From Massospora cicadina (lineage: Eukaryota; Entomophthoromycota; Entomophthoromycetes; Entomophthorales; Entomophthoraceae), in assembly GCA_022478985.1 (NCBI GenBank), contig JAKSZP010009262.1, positions 62,001 to 126,000 of the forward strand: a DNA stretch of 64,000 nt, given 5' to 3'. Position 1 is the stretch's first letter, and the number at the start of each line of letters is the position of its first letter. Below, piece after piece: positions 54,433-64,000 of the stretch. The notes under the pieces were generated by a model that saw only the letters and a list, made by a program, of their open reading frames with translations, was not told where the DNA came from and ran no database searches. Position numbers and translations under genes: made by a program.

Positions 54433-54448
54433 TGGGTTGAGCTAAATT
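54433..54448. repeat. TSD of the SINE, left copy
   Basis: TGGGTTGAGCTAAATT at 54433-54448 and again at 54740-54755, 16 of 16 identical. The paralogous repeat copy near 56010-56040 reads straight through (GTTGGGCTAAGCCAAATCC), confirming an insertion. Confidence 0.95.
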
Positions 54449-54739
54449 TTATTTATTTGAGGCAAGCTGACTAGGGAATGGACATTACCAAAATAGAGAA
54501 AGAAAGTATTGACATGAAACCTGAGCAGGGTCAACTCTGTCGTAGAAAGTTTTTTCACCTCTGGATCGGGAGTCAGATTTTTCTGGTTATATCATGGGTA
54601 AGGTTTTCATGTTATTATACCTACTAACCGCCAATAGTTTCCTTTGGCTGGCACCCCAATCGATGTGCAAAGGGCGGGAATTGAACCCACAACCTTCAGG
54701 TTGGTAGCCGTACGCCCTACCAACTCGCCTTCCACCCCC
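54449..54739 (-). mobile_element. tRNA-derived SINE
   Basis: 291 bp flanked by a perfect 16-bp TSD. On the minus strand it starts with a tRNA-like head: A box GGCGAGTTGGTAGGG (54729-54715), then CCTGAAGGTTGTGGGTTCAATTCCC with the B box GGTTCAATTCC (54687-54677). Then follows an about 190-bp body unrelated to tRNA, ending in AAATAAATAAA at the TSD. A pol III promoter head, an A-rich tail and a long TSD define a SINE. It needs a LINE for mobility; the LINE at 47.8-50.8 kb is a candidate type, but no shared 3' end was seen. Confidence 0.85.
54660..54735 (-). tRNA. tRNA-like head of the SINE (not a functional tRNA)
   Basis: The T arm (GTGGG, TTCAATT, CCCGC) pairs fully, counting one G-T. The D arm looks tRNA-like. 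The anticodon arm is mispaired, and the acceptor stem pairs only partly, so it is not a working tRNA. The loop CTACCAA would read ACC. The A and B boxes lie about 27 bases apart, as in tRNA genes. Confidence 0.6.
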
Positions 54740-54755
54740 TGGGTTGAGCTAAATT

Positions 54756-55400
54756 AGTAATCCGATGAGATTAGGATGTTAGGATCTGCAGGGCCAATTG
54801 ATGGCCCCAAATTGGTAAATGAATCACTGGCGACTAGTAGCCAAGGATGATTTAGTTATATTAATTATGAAATGTTGGCAGAAACTTATGATCCTGAGCT
54901 TGAGACTGCCAAGTATGTTTCTGGCACCTAATATATAATAATTGATTATTGCCTAAGGAAGGCGATTCCCCAAATAATCAACTCTGATAGTCAAAATGTG
55001 TTATTGGCGAGAAGCTGAGATATCCAGAGTTACCCTAATGGCCAAAGATGTTTACAGATCATAATTACTAAAATTAAAAATACAGCTTGATAATTATTTA
55101 TATAATTTTCTAATGGCTCACCAGCAACTAAAGGCTGAGGATAAGCCAAAACTAATATTTGGACATTGGGAAGATGGGGAGAGAGGGCCAAAACCAGGAA
55201 GTGAGAAGCGCAGAAGAAAAGAGAGAGAGTGGTTGGCTGGAAGAATCAGTGATGAACTAATAGGTTGGCAGTAGGTACAGTAGCTCTTTTTTACATATAG
55301 ATACCTGGTGCTTCCCTCTCAATAAATATCCACCTTTGCCTAATCAGCCATTTAGTTTATGTTATTGTTTATTTTTGTTGGTTGAGGGCTAGTCTGGGGG
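54756..55400 (+). repeat. LTR8-like direct repeat, copy 1
   Basis: Together with sequence left of the SINE (from about 54330) it matches 55935-56653 in order: GTGGCTAAG, GGGTTGAGC, CAATTGATGGCCC, ATAATTACTAA, ACATTGGGAAG, GAGAGTGGTTGGCTGGAAGA. It ends with TATA-like ATAGATACC and AATAAATA near 55325, like an LTR U3-R. Copies are 1.3-1.6 kb apart. Either two LTRs of a short element or a tandem duplication. Confidence 0.6.
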
Positions 55401-55409
55401 ATCCCAAAT

Positions 55410-55426
55410 GGCGTGTCTGACACGCC
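55410..55426 (+). other. Hairpin downstream of LTR8 copy 1
   Basis: GGCGTGT, loop CTG, ACACGCC: seven perfect pairs. Hairpins sit at the same place in the two LTR7 copies (57515-57534 and 58720-58737) with different bases but preserved pairing. Confidence 0.55.
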
Positions 55427-55429
55427 TAG

Positions 55430-55930
55430 GGGTCAGCTGGCGCTGCTGGACCTGTCACCTAAGGTGAAATGGCAAAGGAAAGCCAGTCTATACTGGTTGG
55501 CCTGCCAATCAGCAAAGACCACTGTTTCTGGAAAAGCAAATTTTATAACGCTATAATGTTATGAGAGTGCTATGTAAGAAAACACCAACAACTAACATTC
55601 TGAACACCTAAAAGCTGTTTTAGCTGCTATCTCAATTTATATTATTGTAACTCATTTAATGCATTGCTGTAAATGGAATAAAGCCAAGAATGAATTGAGT
55701 TTGAAATTTGGCAATGACCTAACCTTATCTAGCCAAAGATAAACTTTTATGAGATAAACTTTAATCAGGGAAAGCCATCAATGAGTTCACCCAACATTTT
55801 TATATTGAGGCTCAAGATTAGCCACAGGAAATCAATATTGTTAGATAGAACCATCACTGCCTCATTTTTGGCATTCAAAATATGACTTGTCAGAAAATTA
55901 TAAAGATGAATTCCTCCAATGATTTAAGCA
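55430..55930. other. Interior between LTR8-like repeats
   Basis: No open frame. Starts with a GC-rich leader (GTCAGCTGGCGCTGCTGG) and becomes AT-rich. Confidence 0.4.
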
Positions 55931-55934
55931 GGTT

Positions 55935-56653
55935 TTGATGAAGCAGGCCAATCTCAGCTGAACGGCTTATTGACTGGTTTTTGTGGTTATTAGTAAAATT
56001 ACTAGGTAGTTGCTAGCCAAGTTGGGCTAAGCCAAATCCAAGTATTCCACCAAGATCAAAAAGTTAGTATCAAGTGGGTCAATTGATTGCCCTGAATTAG
56101 TAAACAGATTACTGGCAAATAGCAGATGAGAATTATCCAATTGGATTATTTATTATATGTTAAAAGAACCTGAAGAATCCGAGTTTAAGGCAGCTGAAGT
56201 TGTTTCTAATACTAATATTATAATTGACTTTTTCTCAAAAGGCAATACCATGAAGACTGACTAATGAAGAGTCAACTTGTACTGTTGGTAAGAGCTGATA
56301 TATTCAAAGTTAAGCTAGTGACCAGAGAGGTTTCCAGCGTATAATTACTAAGCAACTTGATTATTTAAGCCCAATTCAATATTAATTATATTGATCATTA
56401 ATATGGCTCACTGGAGACTCAAGGTCAAGGATGAGCCAAAATATATAATTGGTCATTGGGAAGGATGGTGTGAGAGGGTTGATGCCAGGGAAGAGAGTAA
56501 CACAACTGAGGGCTGAGAGAATGGTTGGCTGGAAGAACCAGCGATGAGCCAATAGGTTGATGATGGGCACAGTAGAACTTTTGTAATTATAAATATCTGG
56601 CGCTTCCCTTTCAATAAAAAATCTCCTTTTGCCTAATCACCCTTTATTTTAGG
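55935..56653 (+). repeat. LTR8-like direct repeat, copy 2
   Basis: Matches copy 1 without the SINE. Contains TATAAATATC at 56589 and AATAAAAAATCTCC near 56615 (promoter and polyadenylation signals typical of LTRs). Cut on the right by the LTR7 element at 56654. Confidence 0.6.
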
Positions 56654-57400
56654 TGTCAAAAATTACCAGAAGGATTCCTCCCAATAATATCAGAATTAGG
56701 GGAGTCAGTTAGTTGGGTGTGTTTGCTGGCTAATCACCTGTTTCAATATTAAACTAATGTTAAATTTGCCAATAAGTGCTCCCCATCCTGGTGGGCTGAG
56801 CCCTTTTAAAGTAATAAGGATAATCCCTGATAGTAATTTTATATAAAGGTTAACACCAGTGACTAATCTGATTATGTTGACAAATTGATACTAATTGTTC
56901 AGGTTCAGCGGAATCTTAGTTTGATGTTGACTGTTAATTCGTGGGTCGTTGTATGTTTTTAAGGGAAACCAATGTATTTGTTATCAAATATCTCAAAATT
57001 TATTTAGCTTCCCTGAATCTGAGTACTGGCGACTTAAGCTGAGGATACTCAATTATTTGTTAATTGGGTTCAGCGAAATCCTAGTTGATATTGATTGCCA
57101 ATTGTAGGTCATTGTGGGATTTTCTGGTAGAAAGCTGATGTATTTTTTTCAAATGCCTGAGGAATGGTTTACAGTAACAAATTGGAGTACCAATGACTTA
57201 TACTGAGGATGCTAGATGCTATGTAATAATAGTAATTTATATATGACTGACTGGCAAATTATGCCAAGGATGGGTCAACATAATGTTCAGTGTTTGGGAA
57301 AAGCGGATTGGAAGGGAATCAGTATCATGGATGACTGACGATTGGTTGAAGTTCTGGCTTGGATGGCTGATGGGTTGCAAATATGTGGTGTAGCCTAGGG

Positions 57401-57409
57401 TATAAATAG
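57401..57409 (+). promoter_or_regulatory. TATA box of LTR7
   Basis: TATAAATAG, with a polyadenylation signal AATAAA about 20 bp downstream. Conserved in the 3' copy as TATAAATAG near 58609. Confidence 0.6.
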
Positions 57410-57514
57410 TCATATTTCCTTTTTAATAAAGTTCTCTCTTTCGCCCATCTTTTATTAGTTGTTAGTAGTTATCCTGCTAGATTAAGAAAAGATGGTACTG
57501 GAGATTCCCAAGAT

Positions 57515-57534
57515 AGGCACAGGTTGATGTGCCT
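57515..57534 (+). other. Hairpin in LTR7, 5' copy
   Basis: AGGCACA, loop GGTTGA less one pair, TGTGCCT. Stem pairs differ from 55410-55426 but remain complementary. Confidence 0.5.
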
Positions 57535-57624
57535 GGAATGGCCAATGCTGCAGCTCACATACCTCAGCCCTACAAAAATTCCCAACGGAAACCTGGCCAA
57601 CTGGCCACCAACAATGGACTGATG

Positions 57625-58135
57625 GCCATCACCCATGAGGGTGGTGCAGCACGCGAGTACCATAGATGCCCAGGATATGGGGGTGGACTCACTGGGGCAC
57701 ACCCAAGAGGGGCTGGTGATTGGTCATGAGGGAGAAGAAGCAAGGGGCTGGGCCGCCCAGGAAGGGGGCTGAGGACCACCTGTGCACTACCAAGAAAGAC
57801 CACGGGGCAAGGCGAAGTCATTGGTCTGCTGGGTTGGTGGCCTGGATGTGGACTTGTAGGGAGTTGGTACGCCTATGAAGGCGAAACAGCAAGGGTCAGC
57901 TAGGCACCATACTGGCTAGCCTGGCACACTAGCAGAACCCACATTCGATTTTGTGACAGAGGTACTCACTACATGGGGTTACACTAGAGGGTTTCCCAAG
58001 TAATTGGAGGACAGGTATAGAGGTGGTGAGAGACACTGTTTTAGACCTGGAGATCCTTCAAGGGGCGCTGCTGTCCTTGGCCCACCATCAGGGTAAGTCA
58101 CGCTGAAGGAATACCATCTGGTTAAGTGGGGGAAA
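57625..58135 (+). other. Interior of the LTR7 element
   Basis: GC-rich relative to the window; short frames are open on both strands (for example 57821-57570 minus, 83 codons), but none shows a domain. Gly and Pro codons are frequent. Confidence 0.4.
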
Positions 58136-58830
58136 TGTCATGAAAGCAACTAGATGAATTCCTTTCAATAAAATCAGAATTAAGGGTACCAGTTACTTGG
58201 GCGTGATTCCCAGCTAATTGCCTAGCTCAATACTATTTAATGTTATAATCATTAATTTAATTTTAGTTTTGGTGGTATCTGAATTTGCCACCAATTGACA
58301 TTCATAGGTTGATTATGGAAAATCCAGCGGAAAGATGATGAATCCATTACTAAGCATCCTAAAATGGTCCCACTGCTTATTTGGAGCACCAATGACTCAT
58401 GCTAAGGATGCTTAAAGTTTTAGTTAAAAATTATAAATTTATATATGAGCAACCGGCGACTTATTCCAAGGATGGTTTGACCTAATTTAATGTTTAGTGA
58501 TCAGATTGAGCGGATTGGGAGTGAATCATTACCGTAAATGACCGAAGATTTATTTAAGTGCTGGCTTGGATGGCCAAGGGGTTATCATAGATGAAGTAGC
58601 CTATTGTATAAATAGTCATTCTTACCTCTAATTAAGGCTCTCTCTTACCCATATTATTTTAATTTATAGTAAGTCATCAGCTAGGTTAATATTTAATGGG
58701 GCTGGAGATCCCTGAAGTTGGCGTGAGGTGATGCGCCTGGAGTGGCTGACGCTTCCAGCTCCTATAACACCCCTAGGAGGAACTGTCGGAACCTGGCTAA
58801 CTGACCACCAACTATGATGTGCAGAATGAT
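58136..58830 (+). repeat. LTR7, 3' copy, truncated by element D
   Basis: Preceded by a polypurine tract. Carries TATAAATAG, the conserved hairpin (58720-58737) and ends at AGAATGAT where LTR3 of D starts. Confidence 0.65.
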
Positions 58831-59476
58831 TGTAGGATCTGCTGATGGATGCCACAAAGATTTCTCAAAATATATGAAACTTACTTTTAAAATAAAAGTA
58901 ATAATAACCGCTTTTTGTCAGTTTTTATTCTTGTATTATTTGTGTGGGGCAAGCCAAAAAAGCTCCCCTATTCGATACTAGTATTCCATATTTAAACTAG
59001 TTCAAATATTGGGGCTATGGGAATTTGGGGCTATAGTGTTAAAAAGCTTAGTCATCTGAATTAGGAAAGATTAGGCTTTGGCCTATCAGAATGAGGGAAA
59101 ATATTCTGAGGCAAAACAAACCCATGTGGTAATGATTTGATAAATTGCACCCAATCCCCAGCCATAGGCTTCAGCCTATCAGAATGAGGGAAACCATGTG
59201 ATGAATACCCCAAATTTGGCTGAGGATTCAGAGCAATCCAACTATCAGTTTTTACCTTAATAAGCTGACTTTGATTATAAAACATGTTTTCCCAGATGGG
59301 TAGGGTTTCACCGAGAATCCGCCAGGGTCTTTTGGCCAATGGTACTCATATCCTCATTAACCATAGTATTGTTAAAAGATTGGACATGTATTGGCTGCCA
59401 ATTGTGGTAGTGGATTCAGGGGAATTTTTACCTCCAACATTCTTTTTCAAAAAGTTGAGAAGGAGAATGTCTGACA
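58831..59476 (-). repeat. LTR3, 3' LTR of element D
   Basis: 646 bp; minus strand TGTCAGACATTC to GATCCTACA. Matches the LTRs of C, but the 75-bp repeat region is reduced, so the copy number of that repeat varies between elements of the family. Confidence 0.85.
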
Positions 59477-59569
59477 TTGCCCCCTCAAGAATTTGGGGGG
59501 AGTGTAGGTTTGTAGGAAGTGGCCATGTACCCAGTTTATGGTAACTCCTGTAGCCAAAGACTTTATAGA

Positions 59570-59839
59570 TTACTCATTTCCTCTCTTATATGTGATGGTA
59601 AATGGCCCCTCCCAGATTGATCCAAGTTTGCCACTTTGAGGAGTTATGCAATTGTGGTAATATAAAACCCTATCTGATATTTGGAATGAAGGTAGGGGAG
59701 CCCAAAGCTCATTGGCAGCTTGGCCTTCTTTAGTGACCGTTTTGGCTAGGTTGGTCATAGCCTCTGATTGAAGATGAATGATGCGGTTAGCCAACCTTTG
59801 CATGGCTTTCTCAGGCTCCTTCTCCACTAGAGAAGACAT
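59570..59839 (-). pseudogene. Element D integrase C-terminal region
   Basis: 89 open codons: MQRLANRIIHLQSEAMTNLA, TVTKEGQAANELWAPLPSFQ, DRVLYYHNCI, LGSIWEGPFTITYK (GPY/F module). Its second half is 80-90 percent identical by eye to the C-terminal half of C's fusion ORF. Confidence 0.85.
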
Positions 59840-59903
59840 CCTTAGCTAGAAGAGCAGGTTTGCATGGTTCCCCACCATACAAAACTTGGAAAGGGGACAT
59901 TTT

Positions 59904-60688
59904 TCAAAATCTGGTGATAGCTAATTTGGTAAGCCATAAGAGCACTAGGAAGATAATGATCCCAATGAAGGGATCAGATGAGGCCATTTTCCATAAGATG
60001 GAAACCAAAGTGCCATTTGCTTGCTCCACCATACCATTGGTTGATGGGTTATATGGAGCTGAGAATAGCTGCTGGGCTCCCATGGAGGTAGCCAAGATTT
60101 TGAATACTCTAGAGGTGAAGTTTTTTCCATTGTCACAGAGTAGTACTTGAGGGCACCCATGTCAAGTGAAAATATTTTGATGGAGAAAGGTGGCAGTGGC
60201 CTTAGCAGTTTGGGCTGGAAGCGCCACAGCTTCAACCCACTTCATGAAATGGTCATACCTACCAAGATATATCTGTTTCCACCTGTGGTCTGAGGAAGTG
60301 GCCATACTACATCCAAGCTTATGGTATGGAATGGCTGTTGCAGGGTAGTTGGCTGATATTGGTATCTAGTCTTGAACCAAGACTGCTTCTTACATGTAAG
60401 GCAAGCATCTAAGACTTCAATGATGGCTTCCATGATTCCCTCCCAAAAGTACCGATCCTTAATCCACTTGTAGGTTTTATTTGCTCCTCCATGGCCTAAG
60501 GTTGAATGAACTTCCAGAATAACAGGTACGCGTTCTGGGGGCCATAGGTAAGGCAACCATTTCGCCCCTACTTGTTTATACAACTTCCCACTTTCTACTT
60601 TAGTGTTACAGGAGTGCCAGGCCAACATCCTCTGTACAGGTTCATCCTCATCCTCCCAGTCATTTGGGGTCATTAAAAGATCATACAT
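59904..60688 (-). pseudogene. Element D integrase
   Basis: 148 codons are open at 60688-60242: zinc domain LEVHSTLGHGGANKTYKWIK and ACLTCKKQ (HHCC), then ISLDVVWPLPQTTGGNRYIL with the first Asp. After a shift the second Asp is in LLCDNGKNFTS (about 60170-60140) and the Glu in STNGMVEQANGTL (about 60040-60000). The spacing fits D,D-35-E. This is the best integrase in the window, broken by only one or two frameshifts. Confidence 0.9.
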
Positions 60689-60784
60689 CTGCTCCGCTTC
60701 ACTGTTATCAAGAGGAGGATGGGCAGCCGCGTTAACCCATTAACATTCATGTGACAGGTTCCAGCTCAGTGTTTGATCTTCATG

Positions 60785-61450
60785 TCAATGCTGGAGCTTT
60801 AGAGCCCAGCGGGCTAACTGCCCCGTAGGGTCCTTCTTGTTTTGCAACCATTTTAAAGATGCATGGTCTGTAATCACAGTAAACGAGGTCTCATACAAGA
60901 AAGGGCGGTAATGCTTCACTGCTAGTAGAACAGCAAGACACTCCTTCTTGGTAACACTATAGTTGCATTCCGCCTTTGATAGCATCTTACTGAAATATGA
61001 GACAGGATGATCTACCCCTTTTCATCCAGTTGGGCTAGGATGGCCCCGACGGCTTAGTCTGAGGCGTCTGTAAACAAAATAAACGGTTTTCCATAATCAG
61101 GATGCCTTAGGATAGGCCGTTTTTAGCATCAGCTTCATTGTTTTAAAAGCAGCCTTATGTTCAGTGCCCCATTGAAAAGGGATATTTTTCTTCAGTAAAT
61201 GAACAAGGGGCTCACTGAGTTGGGCAAACTTAGGGATGAACTGATGGTAATACCCCATCATCCCTAAAAATACCTGTATATCCTATAGGTTTTTTGGGGG
61301 GTGGCATTCAGGCAATCGCTTCAACATTATCTTGTATGGGTTGGATACCCTCTCGAGAAATGGTATGTCTGAGGAAGTCTAATTTCTTTTGGAAGAAAGT
61401 ACACTTTGAAGGTTTTAATTTGATAGTTGAGTTTCATAAGCATTAGAACA
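60785..61450 (-). pseudogene. Element D connection domain and RNase H
   Basis: 60985-60785 (66 codons): LSKAECNYSVTKKECLAVLL, AVKHYRPFLY, TVITDHASLKWLQNKKDPTG, QLARWALKLQH. The catalytic Glu (KKEC) and Asp (TDHAS) are present. 61440-61000 holds the RT-RNase H connection in broken frames. Confidence 0.8.
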
Positions 61451-61456
61451 CCTCCT

Positions 61457-62128
61457 TCAGTGATCAAGGTGTTCGTTAAAGGACTTTGAGAATATGGTAA
61501 TGTCATCAAGATAGACGATAATGCAGGTTAACTTAAGATCCTGCAAAATGTGATCCATCGCACGCTGGAAAGAAGCAGGTGCATTGCACAACCCTTGGGG
61601 TAATCGCGTGGGTTGAAAAAGACCTTCACTGCATATCAAAGCGCATTTCTCCTGGTCTTGGGGAGATAGATCCATTTTCCAATAGCCACTGGCCAAGTCC
61701 ATGGCGGAGAAAAAGTTTGAACCTGAAAGCTGGGCCAAGGCGTCATCAATGCGTGGGATAGGATAGCTATCCTTTTTGTAAGATTGTTTAACCTGCAATA
61801 GTCCATAACTATCCGATGACCTCCATTTTTCTTCTTAATTAGCAAAAGGGGGAGGACCAAGGGCTTTGTGAAGGAACTAATAACCCGCATCTAATAACTG
61901 CGTGAGTTCCATCCTCATTTGTTGCTCCTCCACCTTTGACTTGTGGTAAGGTTTTGACCTAATGGGATGGGCATCACCCACATTGATGGAGTGGCACCAG
62001 CCCTTCATGTGGCCATAATCATTGTCTGACTTCGAGAATATATCACTATACTCATCTAAGAGAGTATGCACTTTCTCCAACTCATCTAAGGTCAGCTCAT
62101 CTGAGATATGGACATTTTTAAGGTACAT
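61457..62128 (-). pseudogene. Element D reverse transcriptase, active site intact
   Basis: 62128-61877 is the lead-in (LDELEKVHTLLDEYSDIFSK, HPIRSKPYHKSKVEEQQM). 61890-61636 has LPLLLIKKKNGGHRIVMDYC. 61798-61457 is the palm: NFFSAMDLASGYWKMDLSPQ with motif A Asp, ICSEGLFQPTRLPQGLCNAP, and CIIVYLDDITIFSKSFNEHL with both Asp. Two frameshifts separate the pieces. No other RT of the window keeps all three aspartates. Confidence 0.9.
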
Positions 62129-62587
62129 ACCAGGTTATCTGCGGGCAGGCCTAAATCTGCCATTGAGCCAATGGAGTGGATTTTTCAACTTCCTCCACAG
62201 GAAGTAAAAACCCTCGGCCCACCTCCTGATGCTTTTTTACAAATTATGTCCTTTTCAGTGAGGTTTCCCAACAGTAGAGTAATAGGCCTCTGGTAGGCTG
62301 GGTCTAAAATGCCAGGCAATACCCGAGGCTCAAAAGGACTAACACCTTCAATGCTTAAGAGGTGTAGTAAACAGTGGCGAGGGATTTTGAGAGTAATTTT
62401 CGTGTCTATCACTCATCATTCACCCAGCTTAATCACCACCTCATTGGCTGCATAAAATGGAATAACTTTGATAGCATCCACTGAATCAGGCAATTTCTTT
62501 GTATTTCGCCCAGAGGTGGTATAATGTATAGGTAAAGCGGAAAGTGGGTACTCAACCATGCAAGAGTATTCCTTCTTTCTGGGTTCT

Positions 62588-63217
62588 TTATTGGCTAGAA
62601 CTAAAAGGGACTTCATAATTGAGCAATGACAGGAACCCCTGCTTCATATTAATAATACCTTCATATTCAATCATAAACTGAGTACCTATGAGAATATCAT
62701 AGGCGTTGTTATCCAAAGCCACTGTGGGGGCTGATAGAATAAGCTTCCAAATACACATGGGAAGGGATGAGTAAGCGCCAAATGTTCGAGTGTTGTAGGG
62801 ACTGGCGGTTCCAAAGTCTTGGTTGTACTCCAAGTCAGGCGCAAGTTTGATATTTTTCATCAACTTGAAGGAGATTACGTTCACTGAGGAGCCTGTATCT
62901 AGGATGGCCATCACTCAAACTTTTTGGATAACCACTTCGACCTTTGTAAGTATCCCCCCAAAATTTGGTGATAGCGCTAAGAACTCCTTGAGATGGAAAG
63001 TGGAAGTTAATTTGTGCGCGGTCTCGGGATAATTTTCCAGGATGGACTGCATGGTATGGCCATGCTGGAGAGGGCGAATAAGGTTAGACAAGACCTCATC
63101 CGCATTGCTGGCAGTTTTGACTATGGCCAGCTCCCCAAGAACTTGGCAGAGATATGTCTCTTCAGGTATAGTGGCCTCATCTACTCCTCCAGCGTTCAAG
63201 CAATTGGGGACTTCCAT
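62588..63217 (-). pseudogene. Element D protease and upstream spacer
   Basis: 62914-62588: AILDTGSSVNVISFKLMKNI, AYDILIGTQFMIEYEG, an intact D-T-G protease close to C's. The preceding 100 codons (63217-62915) are in the same frame, separated only by TGA 62917-62915 where C has Trp. The protease cleaves Gag-Pol. Confidence 0.85.
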
Positions 63218-63339
63218 TTCAGCAGGTACTCCTACAACGAAATAGCCAACCTCATCTGTACCCCCTCAGAATCATCCCCAGGGGTATTGGTAACATGAGG
63301 TATTGGCATAAGTTGTTTAAATGAGTCAGGAACATGAGA

Positions 63340-63560
63340 TTCATTGGCAATAGGTGTGCCTCTCCCTATGCCGACATTTCTTTTCCCTGCTCCTGTTTCT
63401 CTGCATCAGCTTTCTTTTTTCAGCACACAGCCTCCTTGTGTCCAAACTTGTAGCAGTATACGCATTGAGGGCGTTCAGGATGTTTTGCTTTGGGGTTTTG
63501 CTCCTCAGTGCCCATTATCAGAAGGGGCTCCTTCTTGTCTTCAATAGCCATGACCTGAGG
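63340..63560 (-). pseudogene. Element D zinc knuckle
   Basis: The minus strand reads CVYCYKFGHKEAVC and then TGA where C has Trp, then KKKADAEKQEQGKEM. An intact C-x2-C-x4-H-x4-C nucleocapsid knuckle. Confidence 0.8.
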
Positions 63561-63668
63561 CTTAGGCTTTGGATCCTCAATGGCTAAAACGTGAGGGCGA
63601 GATACTGCTCCGCGAGATACTTTGGGCTTATGGAATTCAGCGACGTCTAGTAACGCCTCCTTGATATC

Positions 63669-64000
63669 TTATACGATACAGAAATAGCGTTTAACTGAGG
63701 TGATGTGCATCACCAAAGGAGGGTAAGAGGCCACTCCAGTCAAAACAGCGGCTACAGCGTCATCCAAGGTCAACATCTTTGAAGTTAACAACGTCTGTGC
63801 CTCATATAGAATCGTTCCACAAAGGTGACCACTGACTCCCCTTTTTGGATGCTCATACACATATAGGCTTGCTTTTTCATGCTTAAAGCCTGTTTTGAGC
63901 CGAACGTGTTTATGAGAGCCTCTTTAACCTCAGTCCAGGTGCTAAGAGCATCCATATGTGGGACTGTCACCTCCTGTGCCATGTGGCCCAAACAGGAAAG
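63669..64000 (-). pseudogene. Element D Gag capsid part, cut by window edge
   Basis: 63991-63785 has LSTWTEVKEALINTFGSKQA, LSMKKQAYMCMSIQKGESVV, TFVERFY; 63860-63669 has LDDAVAAVLTGVASYPPLVM. Both match C (36480-36900). The N-terminal Gag is outside the window. Confidence 0.8.

Larger units (their letters stand above)
56654..57620 (+). repeat. LTR7, 5' copy
   Basis: Contains TATAAATAG (57401-57409) followed by TTTTTAATAAAG (57421-57432) and CTCTTTCGCCCATC; the same order recurs at 58607-58650 in the 3' copy. The 3' end of the LTR cannot be set, because the second copy is cut by D while still similar. Confidence 0.65.
56654..58830 (+). mobile_element. LTR7 element with a very short interior, 3' LTR cut by element D
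   Basis: Direct copies start at 56654 (TGTCAAAAATTACCAG) and 58136 (TGTCATGAAAGCAACTAG) and match for at least 690-970 bp; the second is cut at 58830 by D. Between them only about 500 bp remain (57625-58135), GC-rich, ending in a polypurine tract (AAGTGGGGGAAA). No pol motif. A non-autonomous LTR element, probably related to LTR8 (same TATA/AATAAA layout and hairpin). Confidence 0.7.
58831..64000 (-). mobile_element. Element D: best-preserved Ty3/gypsy element (LTR3 family), right part off window
   Basis: Read leftward from the right edge: Gag (from beyond 64000), zinc knuckle, protease (62914-62588), RT (61890-61457), RNase H (60985-60785), integrase (60688-59904), integrase C-terminus (59839-59570), polypurine tract (59489-59477), 3' LTR (59476-58831). 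The active sites DTGS, YLDDI and the integrase D, D, E are all readable. Stops and frameshifts still prevent a continuous pol. It is the full-length relative of C and defines C's deletion. The 5' LTR and the right TSD are outside the window. Confidence 0.9.

Noticed and set aside
54660..54735. A functional tRNA gene
   Set aside because: Anticodon and acceptor stems mispair, and the unit is the head of a 291-bp insertion with a 16-bp TSD, so it is a SINE.
57570..57821. 83-codon Pro-rich minus-strand ORF in the LTR7 interior
   Set aside because: GC-rich low-complexity composition keeps several frames open on both strands; no domain or conserved start.

Overview
The window looks like a repeat graveyard from a large eukaryotic genome, most likely a repeat-rich fungus; that assignment is an inference from the type of Ty3/gypsy elements and is not proven. 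I see no intact host gene, no rRNA, no functional tRNA and no CRISPR. Almost every recognisable stretch is a retrotransposon: at least eight LTR families (named here LTR1 to LTR8), one L1/Tad-type LINE, an RT-less LINE-like element in two copies, and one tRNA-derived SINE. Most coding regions are broken by stops and frameshifts. Many stops sit where CGA or CAG codons are expected, which points to decay by cytosine deamination.

Layout. 1-6173: element A (LTR1 family, minus strand), entering from the left edge and interrupted by a 443-bp 5'-truncated retroposon with a target site duplication (TSD). 6174-10196: protease-bearing remnant, a 1.37-kb-spaced direct repeat, and a solo LTR2. 11515(?)-47483: element B (same family as A, minus strand), which hosts most of the window. 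Its left LTR appears split by an RT-less LINE-like element (11670-13527) and by element G (13548-23083, LTR5, plus strand), and G itself holds element H (17841-20805, LTR6, minus). B's gag is interrupted by element E (28094-46783, LTR4, chromodomain type, TSD GGTGC). E's 3' LTR is interrupted by element F (33360-46045, LTR2, TSD GGGTC). F's 5' LTR is interrupted by element C (34128-39190, LTR3, TSD CCTCT). B, E, F and C therefore form a four-deep nest, with perfect 5-bp TSDs for the three inner insertions.

47.8-50.8 kb is a decayed LINE (minus strand: ORF1 zinc knuckle, then ORF2 reverse transcriptase). 51.9-56.6 kb holds integrase and Gag remnants on the plus strand, a collagen-like Gly-X-Y stretch, and a 291-bp tRNA-derived SINE with a perfect 16-bp TSD. 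56654 onward is an LTR7 element with a very short interior, whose 3' LTR is cut by element D (58831 to beyond the right edge, LTR3, minus strand). D is the best-preserved element, with protease, RT and integrase catalytic residues all visible.

How the parts relate. C is an internally deleted relative of D, in which protease is joined in frame to the integrase C-terminus. H and the LTR7 element have tiny interiors and must have used enzymes in trans. The SINE and the RT-less dicistronic element carry the signature of target-primed insertion (3' A-tail, 12-16 bp TSDs, 5' truncation) and would need a LINE such as the one at 48 kb. Four or five of the LTR families share one primer-binding site.
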